Shown piece after piece: positions 6,783 through 14,768 of a DNA stretch of 34,730 bases; position 1 is the stretch's first letter; each line of letters starts with the position of its first letter. The stretch comes from Acidimicrobiales bacterium (lineage in GTDB: Bacteria > Actinomycetota > Acidimicrobiia > Acidimicrobiales > JACCXE01), in the NCBI GenBank assembly GCA_035546775.1, contig DASZWD010000024.1, positions 1 to 34,730 on the forward strand, given 5' to 3'. The notes beneath the pieces are model-generated. The model was not told where the DNA came from and did not search any database. It saw only the letters and a program-made list of their open reading frames with translations. A program made the translations under genes and the position numbers.

Positions 6783-8676
6783 TGGTCGGCGCCACTTCGA
6801 ACTCGGCGGTCGGCTGCGCCTTCGACCCCTGGAGGCTGTCGCGCACCTTCTCGAGGTTCGGCCGCACCTCCGACGTCCAGCCGTTGGGGTTGCGCCCGAG
6901 GGCGATGGCGCCGAGGCCGGCGCCGAGGAACGACAGGCTCGGGATGCCGGGCAGCGCCCGCTGGATCTTGGGGAACAGCCCGAAGGTAAGACCGCCGAAC
7001 AGCGCGCCCGACACCGTGTTGACGCCGGCGACGTAGACCAGCAGCAGCAGCACGAGGCTCTGGAGGACGTCGAAGTCGTTGAGGCCAACCTGGCCGCGCA
7101 GGCCGCCGTAGAACGCGCCGGCCAGGCCGGCCATGGCCGACGACAACGCGAACAGGGCGAGCTTGGTGAAAGTCAGATTGAGACCGAGGGTGGCACACGC
7201 GGCGGGGCTCTCGCGCATGGCGACGACGCGCCGGCCGAATTTGCCGCGCCGCAACGCCAGCACGCCGATGCCGGCCAGCGCGAACGTGACGCACACCAGC
7301 ATGAAGAACGCCTTGTCGCCGTGGAACGACACCCCGAGGATCGACGGGCGCCCGACGGCGAGGCGGCCGCCGTAGCCGAACACGTTGTGGTTCTTGAAGA
7401 ACAGCGCGCTCATGCCCTGGGCGAAGGCGAGCGTCGACAGCGCCAGGTACAGGCCCTGCAAGCGGATCGCCGGCAGTGCAGCCAAGGCACCGGCCAACCC
7501 GGCGAGGCCGGCGGCCGCCAGGAACCCGAGGATCGACCCGCCGCCGAAGAACTTGCCCATCCCGAACGCGCCGATGCCGACGAAGGTCATCTGCGCCAGC
7601 GACACCTGGCCGCCATAACCGGTCAGCAGCACCAGCGACAGCATGATGAGCGCGAACACCACGCCCTGGCCGACGGTGAACAGGTCGACGGGCGACAGCA
7701 CCTGGGCGAGCACTCCGGCGATGGCGATGAACGCCGCGGCGCCGAGCAGCGACTCGCGCAGCGAGGCGACGCGCGGGGCGCGATGGGTCGTCACCACACG
7801 CCCGACGCGCAGACGCGCCTGGGGCAGGATCAGCAGCACGGCGTAGAGGAAGATGATCGGTAGCGCCGGCTTGACGATGTTGAGGATGTTCGAGGGCAGG
7901 TTGCCGATGGTGTGCGCTTCGGCGAGACCGAGGGCGATGCCGCCGACGAAGGTGAGCGGCAGGCTCTTGAGGCGGCCGACCATCGCCGCCGCGTAACCGT
8001 TGATGACGAGCAGCGTCAGCAGGATGATGTCGAGCGACACGAGCGGCGCCAGCAGGATGCCGGCGAGTCCCGCCAGCGACGCGCCGAGCGCCCAGCTGAC
8101 CGCGGCGACGCGATCGGGCGCCGCGCCGTTGAGCGCGGTGAGCTCAGGATCGTCGACGACGGCGCGCATCGCCGTGCCGATCCGGGTGCGGAACAGGAAC
8201 AGGCGCAGGAAGATGGCGACGAGGACCGCCACGCTCATCATCGTGAGCTGGTGATAGCTGACGTAGACGCTGAAGAGCTTCAGGCGGTGGCCGGCGAAGA
8301 ATTCCGGCATCGACCGCGGCTCGCCCGGATCCCACACCGCGGTGGCCACACCGATGCACGTCAGCAACAAGCCGAGCGTGATCACCAGCGTGGTCCCGAC
8401 GTTCGAGCCGTAGAGGCGGCGCATCAACACGCGCTGAATGCCGGCACCCAGCAGCGGGGCGATGACGCCGAGTACGACGACAAGGCCGAGCCACTGCGGC
8501 CAGTGATCCTTCACCGTCAGCTGCCAGTAGGTGAACGCCATCAGCATCCCGATGGCGCCGTGGGCGAAGTTGAAGATGCCCGACGTCGTGTACGTGACGA
8601 CGAGGCCGCTCGCCGTGAGCGCGTAGATGCACCCGGTGGCGATGCCGATGACGGTGTAGGCGAGGAACGAGGTCAC
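6775..8676 (-). CDS. livHM: Fused LivH-LivM permease of a branched-chain-type ABC transporter
   Basis: A 633-residue polytopic membrane protein. Residues about 1-290 form a LivH-type permease (GCIYALTASGLVVTYTTSGI, FNFAHGAIGML, RTRIGTAMRAVVDDPELTAL). Residues about 310-610 form a LivM-type permease (LLTGYGGQVSLAQMTFVGIG, GLYLALSTLAFA, FGRRVVAMRESPAACATLGL). The fusion occurs in various actinobacteria and supplies the whole transmembrane channel from one gene. GTG at 8676 follows the livK TAA with no gap. A short polar tail ending in PTNA runs into the livG start. Expected partners are LivK outside and LivG/LivF inside. Confidence 0.92.
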   Translation of the reverse strand: MTSFLAYTVIGIATGCIYALTASGLVVTYTTSGIFNFAHGAIGMLMAFTYWQLTVKDHWPQWLGLVVVLGVIAPLLGAGIQRVLMRRLYGSNVGTTLVITLGLLLTCIGVATAVWDPGEPRSMPEFFAGHRLKLFSVYVSYHQLTMMSVAVLVAIFLRLFLFRTRIGTAMRAVVDDPELTALNGAAPDRVAAVSWALGASLAGLAGILLAPLVSLDIILLTLLVINGYAAAMVGRLKSLPLTFVGGIALGLAEAHTIGNLPSNILNIVKPALPIIFLYAVLLILPQARLRVGRVVTTHRAPRVASLRESLLGAAAFIAIAGVLAQVLSPVDLFTVGQGVVFALIMLSLVLLTGYGGQVSLAQMTFVGIGAFGMGKFFGGGSILGFLAAAGLAGLAGALAALPAIRLQGLYLALSTLAFAQGMSALFFKNHNVFGYGGRLAVGRPSILGVSFHGDKAFFMLVCVTFALAGIGVLALRRGKFGRRVVAMRESPAACATLGLNLTFTKLALFALSSAMAGLAGAFYGGLRGQVGLNDFDVLQSLVLLLLVYVAGVNTVSGALFGGLTFGLFPKIQRALPGIPSLSFLGAGLGAIALGRNPNGWTSEVRPNLEKVRDSLQGSKAQPTAEFEVAPTNA

Positions 8677-10122
8677 TTAGCCGAAGTACCAGGGTCCGTC
8701 GTCGCAGCGGTAACCGTCCTTGGGTGAATCGATGCGCACGTACTTGCCGCCGGTGACCTTGAGCAGGATCCAGCACGCGGCGGGCCCCTTGGCCCCCGGG
8801 TTCGACGTGGCGAACAGCCCGCTGTCGTCGAAGTTGCCGATCTTCTTCACTTCGGCGTTGATGGCGGCCCGCGTCACCTTCGGGCCGACGTTCTCCATCG
8901 CCTGGAACAGCAGCCGACCTTCGGCCCACGCGTAGGCGGTGAAGATGTCGGGCGTGAACCCGGGCTTCACTTTCTGCACCCACTTGTCGAACAGCGCCAC
9001 CTCGGGGATCGAGGCCGCGTCCTCCCCGCCGTACATCGCGGTCGACGACGTCACCAGCATGCCGTCGGCGGCGCTGCCCGCCTTGGCGATCACGTCGGCG
9101 TCGTAGCCCGACCCGCCGACGAGGAAGACCTCGGGCTTGAAGTTCTGCGACTGCATCGCCTTGGCAAAGCGCGCCGCCGTCGCGTCGTCGACCGAGATCA
9201 GATACACCATCTTCACGCCGCTGTCGCGCATGCGCACGACGTCGGAGGTGAAGTCCGTCTCCGTCGAGCCGATCGCCCGGTCGTAGAGCCACTTGTAACC
9301 GACGCTCTCGCCCGCCGCCCGGTACCCCTTGTGCAGCTTGACCGCGGATGGGATGTCGGACTCGATGCTGCCGACCTTGGTGATCACGTCGGGGTTGTGC
9401 GCCTTGAAGTAGTTGAACGGGCCGAGGTCGCCGCCCTTGGCCGACGGCTGGATCGAGAAGTTCGTCGGCACGGCGAAGCGGGCGTCGCCCAGCGCATGGC
9501 TGAGGTCGGGGATCTTCGCCTGCGTGAGTTGGTCTGCCGCGGCGTCGTCGTAGAGCGAGAACGACCCGAGCATGGCGAACGCCTTGCCGATGAGGTCGAT
9601 GGTCTGCGTGCGGTTCTGGCCGGTGTCGAACTGGTCGTCGCGGGCGTCGAGCTTGAACGTGCGACCCCATAGGCCGCCGAGCGAGTTCTCGTAGGCGACG
9701 ACGGCCTGCGTGCCCACGACCGCGCCGGCGAACAGTCCCGGCACCGGGCCCGTGAGCGTGCTCACGTTGCCGAGGGTGATCGACGACGCGGTGACGCCGG
9801 TGTCGGTGGCGCCGCCGTTGCCGCCGGCGGGCAGAGCGTGCACGTTCACGTTCGACTGGCTCGCGCCGCCGCCGGCGCTCGTGGTGTTCGTCGTGTTGTT
9901 GCCGCTGCCACCCGACGACGTGTCGCCCGCCGCGAGGGTGGTGTCGGTCGACTGGTCGCCGCCCTCGTCGCTGCCGTCGACGCTGGACCCCTGCACGGCG
10001 GTGCCGGTTTGACCGGCGCGCACCGCGTTGCGTTGCGCGTCAGTCAGGCGGGCGCCGCACGCGCTCGCCAGCAGCGCGAGCACGAGCAGCAGAGGTGCGA
10101 CTCGAAGGTTGTGTCTCGTCAC
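8677..10122 (-). CDS. livK: Branched-chain-type substrate-binding lipoprotein, LivK family
   Basis: A 481-residue type I periplasmic-binding-fold protein. GTG at 10122 begins a lipoprotein signal peptide (VTRHNLRVAP, LLLVLALLASAC, lipidated Cys at 22); GGAGG and a run of G lie just upstream. The binding fold starts around residue 100 (ITLGNVSTLTGPVPGLFAGA) and continues with LIGKAFAMLGSFSLYDDAAA, then MVYLISVDDATAARFAKAMQ and AYAWAEGRLLFQAM. Between Cys22 and the fold is an unusually long Ser/Thr/Gly/Asn linker that would hold the domain away from the membrane. It is first in the operon, adjacent to livHM, and has its own promoter region. The ligand is unknown; amino acid-like, amide or carboxylate ligands are all possible. 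Confidence 0.88.
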   Translation of the reverse strand: MTRHNLRVAPLLLVLALLASACGARLTDAQRNAVRAGQTGTAVQGSSVDGSDEGGDQSTDTTLAAGDTSSGGSGNNTTNTTSAGGGASQSNVNVHALPAGGNGGATDTGVTASSITLGNVSTLTGPVPGLFAGAVVGTQAVVAYENSLGGLWGRTFKLDARDDQFDTGQNRTQTIDLIGKAFAMLGSFSLYDDAAADQLTQAKIPDLSHALGDARFAVPTNFSIQPSAKGGDLGPFNYFKAHNPDVITKVGSIESDIPSAVKLHKGYRAAGESVGYKWLYDRAIGSTETDFTSDVVRMRDSGVKMVYLISVDDATAARFAKAMQSQNFKPEVFLVGGSGYDADVIAKAGSAADGMLVTSSTAMYGGEDAASIPEVALFDKWVQKVKPGFTPDIFTAYAWAEGRLLFQAMENVGPKVTRAAINAEVKKIGNFDDSGLFATSNPGAKGPAACWILLKVTGGKYVRIDSPKDGYRCDDGPWYFG

Positions 10123-10151
10123 AGGCCCCCCATGCCTCCGTGGTGGTGCGA

Positions 10152-10193
10152 AATCTAACGCACCGTCAGAAACGGTGTGACGCACGTCACACC
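10152..10193 (-). promoter_or_regulatory. livK promoter with CRP/GlxR-type operator and a second inverted repeat
   Basis: A perfect inverted repeat GGTGTGACG-CA-CGTCACACC spans 10174-10193 and contains TGTGA-N6-TCACA (10176-10191), the canonical CRP-family site (GlxR/Crp in actinobacteria). A second repeat, CACCGT-cagaa-ACGGTG, lies at 10161-10177 and overlaps it. TAGATT (minus strand, 10157-10152) fits a -10 box and leaves a leader with GGAGG before the livK GTG. The CRP site centre is about 38 bases upstream of the expected start of transcription, near a class II activator position. Alternative: on the minus strand the same palindrome follows the ltp2-like TAA and precedes GTTTCT, so it could act as a weak terminator. 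Confidence 0.55.
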
Positions 10194-10198
10194 CATGA

Positions 10199-11368
10199 TT
10201 ATGCGGCCCCAAGGATCAGTCCGCTGGTCGGCACCCCGGTTCCGGCCGTGACCAGCACATGTTCGACCCACGGGAGCTGGTTCACGCTTGTCCCCCGGAT
10301 CTGGCGGACGGCCTCGGCGATGCCGTTCATCCCGTGGATGTAGGCCTCGCCGAGCTGGCCGCCGTTGGTGTTGATCGGCAGCTGACCACCGAGCTCGATG
10401 CCGGCCTCGACGATGAAGTCCTTCGCCTCACCCCGCCCGCAGAACCCGAACTCCTCGATCTGGCACAGCACAAAGGGGGTGAAGTGGTCGTAGAACACCG
10501 CGGTCTGGATGTCGGCGGGGGTGAGGCCCGACGTGGCCCACAGCTGCTCGGCCACCAGGCCCATTTCGGGCAACCCGGTCATGTCGTCGTCGTAGTAGCT
10601 CGTCATCATCTGCTGGTTGCGCGCCGCGCCCTGGGCCGCCGCCGTGATGACCGCCGGCGGGTTGGGACAGTCGCGGGCCCGCTCGAGAGTCGTGATCACG
10701 AGCGCCTGGGCGCCGTCGCTTTCCTGGCAGCAGTCGAGCAGGTGCAGCGGCTCGGAGATCCAGCGCGAGTTCTGATGGTCCTCGAGCGAGATCGGCTGCT
10801 TGTAGAACCACGCCGCGGGGTTGGTCGACGCGTGGAAGCGGTCGGCCACCGCGATGCGGCCGAAGTCCTCGCTGGTCGCGCCGAACTCGTGCATGTAGCG
10901 GCGGGCGAACATCGCCACCCACTGCGCCGGCGTGAGCAGCCCGTAGGGCGAGTACCAGCCGTAGTGGGCGCTCTCCGTGGTCGGCTCAGCGGGACGGCCC
11001 TGCACGCCGGCGCCGAAGCGGCGCCCCGAGCGCTCGTTGAAGGCGCGGTAACACACGACGACCTCCGCCACGCCCGTCGCCACCGCCATCGCCGCCTGCA
11101 TGACCGTGGCCGCGCCGGCCCCGCCGCCGTAGTGCACGCGGCTGAACAGCTTGAGCCCGTCCATGCCGAGTTGACGCGCCACTTCGATCTCGGGGTTGTT
11201 GTCCATGGTGAAGGTGACGAGGCCGTCGACCTCGGCCGGCGCGATGCCGGCGTCGTCGAGCGCCGCTTTCACCGATTCCACGGCGAGGCGCAGCTCGCTG
11301 CGCCCCGAGTCCTTGGAGAACTCCGTGGCGCCGATGCCGGCGATGGCCGTCTGCCCGCCGATGTTCAC
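10199..11368 (-). CDS. ltp2: Ltp2-like thiolase-fold aldolase (steroid side-chain retroaldolase family)
   Basis: A 389-residue thiolase-fold protein of the lipid-transfer/Ltp2 type. The nucleophilic Cys region of true thiolases is replaced by VHYGGGAGAATVMQAAMAVA. The C-terminal thiolase GHP motif is replaced by NGGQLGEAYIHGMNGIAEAV, with a Tyr in the EAYIHG segment. Both are expected of Ltp2, which cleaves the 17-hydroxy C22-CoA ester to androstenedione and propionyl-CoA in complex with the DUF35 part of ChsH2. GTG at 11368 overlaps the ChsH1-like stop (GTGA). Its order after ChsH2-like and ChsH1-like genes is that of the mycobacterial igr operon. The family is secure; the steroid substrate is inferred from context. 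Confidence 0.8.
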   Translation of the reverse strand: MNIGGQTAIAGIGATEFSKDSGRSELRLAVESVKAALDDAGIAPAEVDGLVTFTMDNNPEIEVARQLGMDGLKLFSRVHYGGGAGAATVMQAAMAVATGVAEVVVCYRAFNERSGRRFGAGVQGRPAEPTTESAHYGWYSPYGLLTPAQWVAMFARRYMHEFGATSEDFGRIAVADRFHASTNPAAWFYKQPISLEDHQNSRWISEPLHLLDCCQESDGAQALVITTLERARDCPNPPAVITAAAQGAARNQQMMTSYYDDDMTGLPEMGLVAEQLWATSGLTPADIQTAVFYDHFTPFVLCQIEEFGFCGRGEAKDFIVEAGIELGGQLPINTNGGQLGEAYIHGMNGIAEAVRQIRGTSVNQLPWVEHVLVTAGTGVPTSGLILGAA

Positions 11369-11751
11369 GGCATCTCCAGGGTGACGGTGCCGGTGACGTG
11401 GTCGCCGAGGTCGTTGGCGCCGCGCACGGCGACGGTCACGACGTTGCCCTCGACGGCCGTCACCTCGCCTGTCATCCGCATGGTGTCGCCGGGATAGTTG
11501 GGCGCGCCGAGACGAATCGCCACCTTGGTGATGCGCGCCGCCGGCCCGGCCCAGTCGGTGACGAAGCGGCCGACGAAGCCGTTGGTCGACAGGATGTTCA
11601 TGAAGATGTCCTTCGAACCGCGCTCGCGGGCGAGCTCGGCGTCGTGGTGCACGTCCTGGTAGTCGCGCGACGCGATGGCCGTCGCCACGATCAGCGTGCG
11701 CGTGAGCGGGATGTCGAGCGGCGGCAGCGTGTCGCCCACGCGCGCCGTCAT
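11365..11751 (-). CDS. chsH1: ChsH1-like MaoC hotdog enoyl-CoA hydratase subunit
   Basis: A 128-residue single hotdog-fold protein. ASRDYQDVHHD (about residues 32-42) contains the Asp and His of the MaoC hydratase dyad and is followed by GSKDIFMNILSTNGFVGRF, characteristic of ChsH1-type proteins. In mycobacteria ChsH1 supplies the catalytic residues of the ChsH1-ChsH2 heterotetramer, which hydrates the unsaturated three-carbon side-chain CoA ester. The adjacent ChsH2-like protein lacks the catalytic His, which supports the same division of labour here. ATG at 11751 overlaps the stop of the dehydrogenase small subunit (ATGA), and its own stop overlaps the next start. Confidence 0.82.
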   Translation of the reverse strand: MTARVGDTLPPLDIPLTRTLIVATAIASRDYQDVHHDAELARERGSKDIFMNILSTNGFVGRFVTDWAGPAARITKVAIRLGAPNYPGDTMRMTGEVTAVEGNVVTVAVRGANDLGDHVTGTVTLEMP

Positions 11752-12680
11752 CGGTACTGCTCCGCGAGCAGCGCGCCGAGACGGGCCAGTTGCGACGACG
11801 CACCCCCGAGCGCGTTGGCGATCTGTTTGCCCCACAGGAAGTAGCGGTGGATCGGGTAGTCGACGTCGGCGCCCATACCGCCGTGCAGGTGCTGGGTGGC
11901 GTACACGACGCGCTCGCCCCCCTCGGCCGCCCACCATTTGGCGATGGCGACTTCCTTGGACGCCTCGAGACCGTTGTCGAGCCGCCACGCCGCTTGCAGC
12001 ATCGTGACCTCCATCGCTTCGGTGTCGATGTACGCGTCGGCGGCGCGCAGCGCCACGCCCTGGAACGACGACAGCGGCTTGCCGAACTGCTCGCGCTGCG
12101 ACGTGTACTCGGCGGTGCGACGCAACGCTTCCTTCGCCACCCCCAGTTGCAGGGCGGCGAGCGCGACATGGGCCCGCTGGCGCATCCAGTCGACGTCGGC
12201 GCCGGGCAGCGGCTCGCCGCCGGTGAAGGTGATGTTCGCCGCGCCGCGCTGGTCGGTGGTGGCGACGACTTCGCGCTGGGGGTCTGACAGGAACACGCCG
12301 TCGGGGCGCACGACCAGCACGCGGTCGGCGACGTCGCCCGCGGGGACGGCGGTCGCTTCGAAGGCGGCGGTGAGCACCACGTCGCCCCGGACCACCGCCG
12401 GCAGCCACTCCTTCTGCTGCACGTCAGTGCCGAACCGGGCGAGCGGCAACGCCCCGAGGGCGATCGTCTCCAGCAACGGCACGTCGGCCAGGGCGCGGCC
12501 CTGCGCTTCGAGCACGAGGCACAGTTCGACGAGGCCGCGGCCGCTGCCGCCGTGGGCCTCGGGGATGCACAACCCGAGCAGGTCGGCATCGGCGAGATCG
12601 CTCCAGCCGCCCCCGCCGCCGAAGATCTGACCCGCCAGGTCGCGCAGCGCCCGCTGGTCGTCGTCGAGGTTGAAGTCCAC
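11748..12680 (-). CDS. Acyl-CoA dehydrogenase small subunit, ChsE1/FadE28-like
   Basis: A 310-residue half-type acyl-CoA dehydrogenase. It has the N-terminal helical domain (DDDQRALRDLAGQIFG) and a degenerate middle domain without the xSEPxAGSD flavin motif. The C-terminal helical domain is well kept: SQREQFGKPLSSFQGVALRA and HLHGGMGADVDYPIHRYFLW, the latter carrying the HGG that contacts FAD. Such proteins pair with a partner that has the opposite set of motifs to form alpha2beta2 enzymes with one FAD per heterodimer; the partner is presumably the product of 13597-14757. The GTG start shares one base with the stop of the ChsH2-like gene (TAGTG). In mycobacteria the two dehydrogenase genes are adjacent; here ChsH2 separates them. 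Confidence 0.8.
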   Translation of the reverse strand: MDFNLDDDQRALRDLAGQIFGGGGGWSDLADADLLGLCIPEAHGGSGRGLVELCLVLEAQGRALADVPLLETIALGALPLARFGTDVQQKEWLPAVVRGDVVLTAAFEATAVPAGDVADRVLVVRPDGVFLSDPQREVVATTDQRGAANITFTGGEPLPGADVDWMRQRAHVALAALQLGVAKEALRRTAEYTSQREQFGKPLSSFQGVALRAADAYIDTEAMEVTMLQAAWRLDNGLEASKEVAIAKWWAAEGGERVVYATQHLHGGMGADVDYPIHRYFLWGKQIANALGGASSQLARLGALLAEQYR

Positions 12681-13600
12681 TAGCTCGCCTCCACCGGGTG
12701 GAACTGCGGCAGCGTCAGCTCGTCGTCGAACTGCACCATCTCGCATTCGACCGCCATGCCGATGGTGACGTCGGCGGGGTCGACGCCCACGAGGTTCGAC
12801 ACCAGGCGCGTGCCTTCGTCGAGGGCGATCACCGCGACGACGAGCGGGTAGTCGAACGCCGGCACCTGGGGGTAGTGGTTGACCACGAAGCTGTAGACGG
12901 TGCCGCGCCCGGCCGACTCGACCGTGTCCCACTCCAGCGAATGGCACGCCGGACACATCGGGCCCGGCGGGTGGCGCAGCTTCCCGCACGCCGCACAGCG
13001 CTGGATCAGCAACTTGCCCTCGTTCACGCCGTCATACCAGAAGGCGTTGTCGTGGGTGATCGCCGGCCGCGGGCGGCGCGGCCGCGCCGGCGCCGCGGGG
13101 CGAGGCGCGAACTTGAGCATGCGGAAGCGCATCGTGCCGACGAGCTCGCCGTCCTGATCGCGGTACTCCTGGAGCGTCGTGACGAAGTGGCCGACGCCGA
13201 GTGCCGTCGTCTTCTCCTCCGAGATCGACTCGATGGTCGTGGTCGTCGTGATGACGTCGCCCGGGCGCAGGTAGCGGAAGTACTCCTGGTCGCTGTTGGT
13301 GGCCACGACCGACGTGAAGCCGGCGGCGTCGAGTTCACGGAACAGCGCGTCCTGCTCGGTGGCGCCGGTGCGACCGCCGAGGCCGCGCATCGACCACGCC
13401 TGCAGCATCGTCGGCGGCGCCACGATGCCGTCGTGACCCGCGGCGCGCGCCGCCGCGTCGTCGACGTAGATCGGGTTGGTGTCGCCCACCGCGTCACACC
13501 AGTGGCGGATCATGGCGGCGTTGACGGCGTCGAGCGCCACGCTCGGCGGGCCGATCACGCGGCCTTCATACGCGCGCACGCGTTCGAGAAAGTCGCTCAA
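12680..13600 (-). CDS. chsH2: ChsH2-like protein: MaoC domain fused to DUF35 (OB fold with Zn ribbon)
   Basis: A 306-residue two-domain protein. Residues 1 to about 165 are a MaoC-like hotdog in which the canonical GDxNPxH reads GDTNPIY, so the catalytic His is lost. Residues about 185-300 are DUF35: a rubredoxin-like zinc ribbon CAACGKLRHPPGPMCPAC followed by an OB fold (GRGTVYSFVVNHYPQVPAF). This is the architecture of ChsH2, whose MaoC half pairs with ChsH1 and whose DUF35 half binds Ltp2, channelling product from hydration to carbon-carbon cleavage. A TTG start at 13600 is chosen because it overlaps the upstream stop as TTGA, the spacing used throughout the operon, and gives a full N-terminal domain. 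Confidence 0.85.
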   Translation of the reverse strand: MSDFLERVRAYEGRVIGPPSVALDAVNAAMIRHWCDAVGDTNPIYVDDAAARAAGHDGIVAPPTMLQAWSMRGLGGRTGATEQDALFRELDAAGFTSVVATNSDQEYFRYLRPGDVITTTTTIESISEEKTTALGVGHFVTTLQEYRDQDGELVGTMRFRMLKFAPRPAAPARPRRPRPAITHDNAFWYDGVNEGKLLIQRCAACGKLRHPPGPMCPACHSLEWDTVESAGRGTVYSFVVNHYPQVPAFDYPLVVAVIALDEGTRLVSNLVGVDPADVTIGMAVECEMVQFDDELTLPQFHPVEAS

Positions 13601-14757
13601 CGCGCCTGCCGAGCCATTCCCAGGGCGCCAGCGGCCACGATCTCGCGCTGGACTTCGTTGACGCCGCCGCCGAAGGTGTTGATCTGCGCCGAGCGCCCGG
13701 CGCGCTCGAGCTCGCCCGCCAGCACCGCCCCCGGAGACCCGGCGCGGATCGCGCCGGCGGCCCCGACGACGCCGAGCAGCGTGCGGTACACGTCGACCGC
13801 CGTTTCGGTGCCGTACACCTTGACCGCGGAGGAGTCACCCGGCGCCAGCGATCCGTCGGCGACGGCCGCCGCCATGCGCCAGTTCATGAGGCGCATCGCT
13901 TCGAGCTTGGCGTAGGTGCGCGCCAGGTCGAGCTGCACCCACGGGATGTCGATGAGACCGGCCGCGGCGACGTAGCGCGCCGTGTCGTCCCACAACCGCA
14001 GCGCCAGACCACTGAACGCCGCGAGCCCGACGCGCTCGTGGTTGAGCTGGGTGGTGATCATGCGCCAGCCGGCGTTCTCCTCGCCGACGCGGTTGGCGAC
14101 GGGCACGCGCACGTCGGTGTAGTACGTCGCCGTCGTCTTGGTGCCGCCGACGGTGGTGATCGGGGTGTAGCTGAACCCGGGCGACGACGTCGGCACGAGC
14201 AGGATCGAGATGCCGCGGTGCTTCGGCGCGCCGGGGTCGGTGCGCACCGCCAGCCAGATGTAGTCGGCCTGGTCGGCCTGGCTGGTGAAGACCTTGTTCC
14301 CGTTGACGACGTACTCGTCGCCGTCGCGCACCGCCCGCGTCCGCAGCGATGCCAGGTCGGTGCCGGCTTCGGGCTCGGTGTAGCCGATGGCGAAGTTGAT
14401 GTCGCCGCGCACGATGCCGGGCAGGAACGCCGCCTTCTGCTCATCGGAGCCGAAGCCCATGATCGTGGGCCCGACGGTGTTGAGCGTCACGAACGGGAAC
14501 GGCGCGGCGGCGCGCTGCACTTCGTCGAAGAAGATGAACTGGTCCGTCGCCGGGCGACCCTGGCCGCCGAACTCGACGGGCCAGCCGACGCCGAGCCAGC
14601 CGTCGGCGCCCATCTGGCGCACGATGCGTCGGAACACCGGACCGCCCTCGGGGTCGGCCGCCAACTCGGCGCGCACCGCCGGCGTCAGGAGGCGCGCGAA
14701 GTAGGCGCGCAACTCCTGGCGCAGCGCCTGCTGCTCGGCGGTCTCCTGGAGGAACAT
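13597..14757 (-). CDS. Acyl-CoA dehydrogenase large subunit, ChsE2/FadE29-like
   Basis: A 386-residue acyl-CoA dehydrogenase, about the length I recall for FadE29. The N-terminal domain includes GWLGVGWPVEFGGQGRPA. The flavin-binding middle domain shows IGYTEPEAGTDLASLRTRAV and VNGNKVFTS. The C-terminus is INTFGGGVNEVQREIVA in place of the usual HGGxGY segment, which is instead found in the small subunit at 11748-12680. It would introduce the double bond into the side-chain acyl-CoA. It starts 11 bases after the SDR stop; ATG at 14757 is the only suitable start. The catalytic base cannot be assigned by eye. Confidence 0.83.
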   Translation of the reverse strand: MFLQETAEQQALRQELRAYFARLLTPAVRAELAADPEGGPVFRRIVRQMGADGWLGVGWPVEFGGQGRPATDQFIFFDEVQRAAAPFPFVTLNTVGPTIMGFGSDEQKAAFLPGIVRGDINFAIGYTEPEAGTDLASLRTRAVRDGDEYVVNGNKVFTSQADQADYIWLAVRTDPGAPKHRGISILLVPTSSPGFSYTPITTVGGTKTTATYYTDVRVPVANRVGEENAGWRMITTQLNHERVGLAAFSGLALRLWDDTARYVAAAGLIDIPWVQLDLARTYAKLEAMRLMNWRMAAAVADGSLAPGDSSAVKVYGTETAVDVYRTLLGVVGAAGAIRAGSPGAVLAGELERAGRSAQINTFGGGVNEVQREIVAAGALGMARQAR

Positions 14758-14768
14758 CGGTCGCGGCT

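Noticed and set aside
4076-10122. True leucine/isoleucine/valine uptake system
   Set aside because: Family membership is clear but the cargo is not; the lipid-catabolic neighbourhood and unusual accessory proteins make an amino-acid assignment unsafe.
10199-11368. Ordinary acetyl-CoA C-acyltransferase (thiolase)
   Set aside because: The nucleophilic Cys and the C-terminal GHP motif are replaced, and the DUF35/MaoC neighbours fit an Ltp2-type aldolase.
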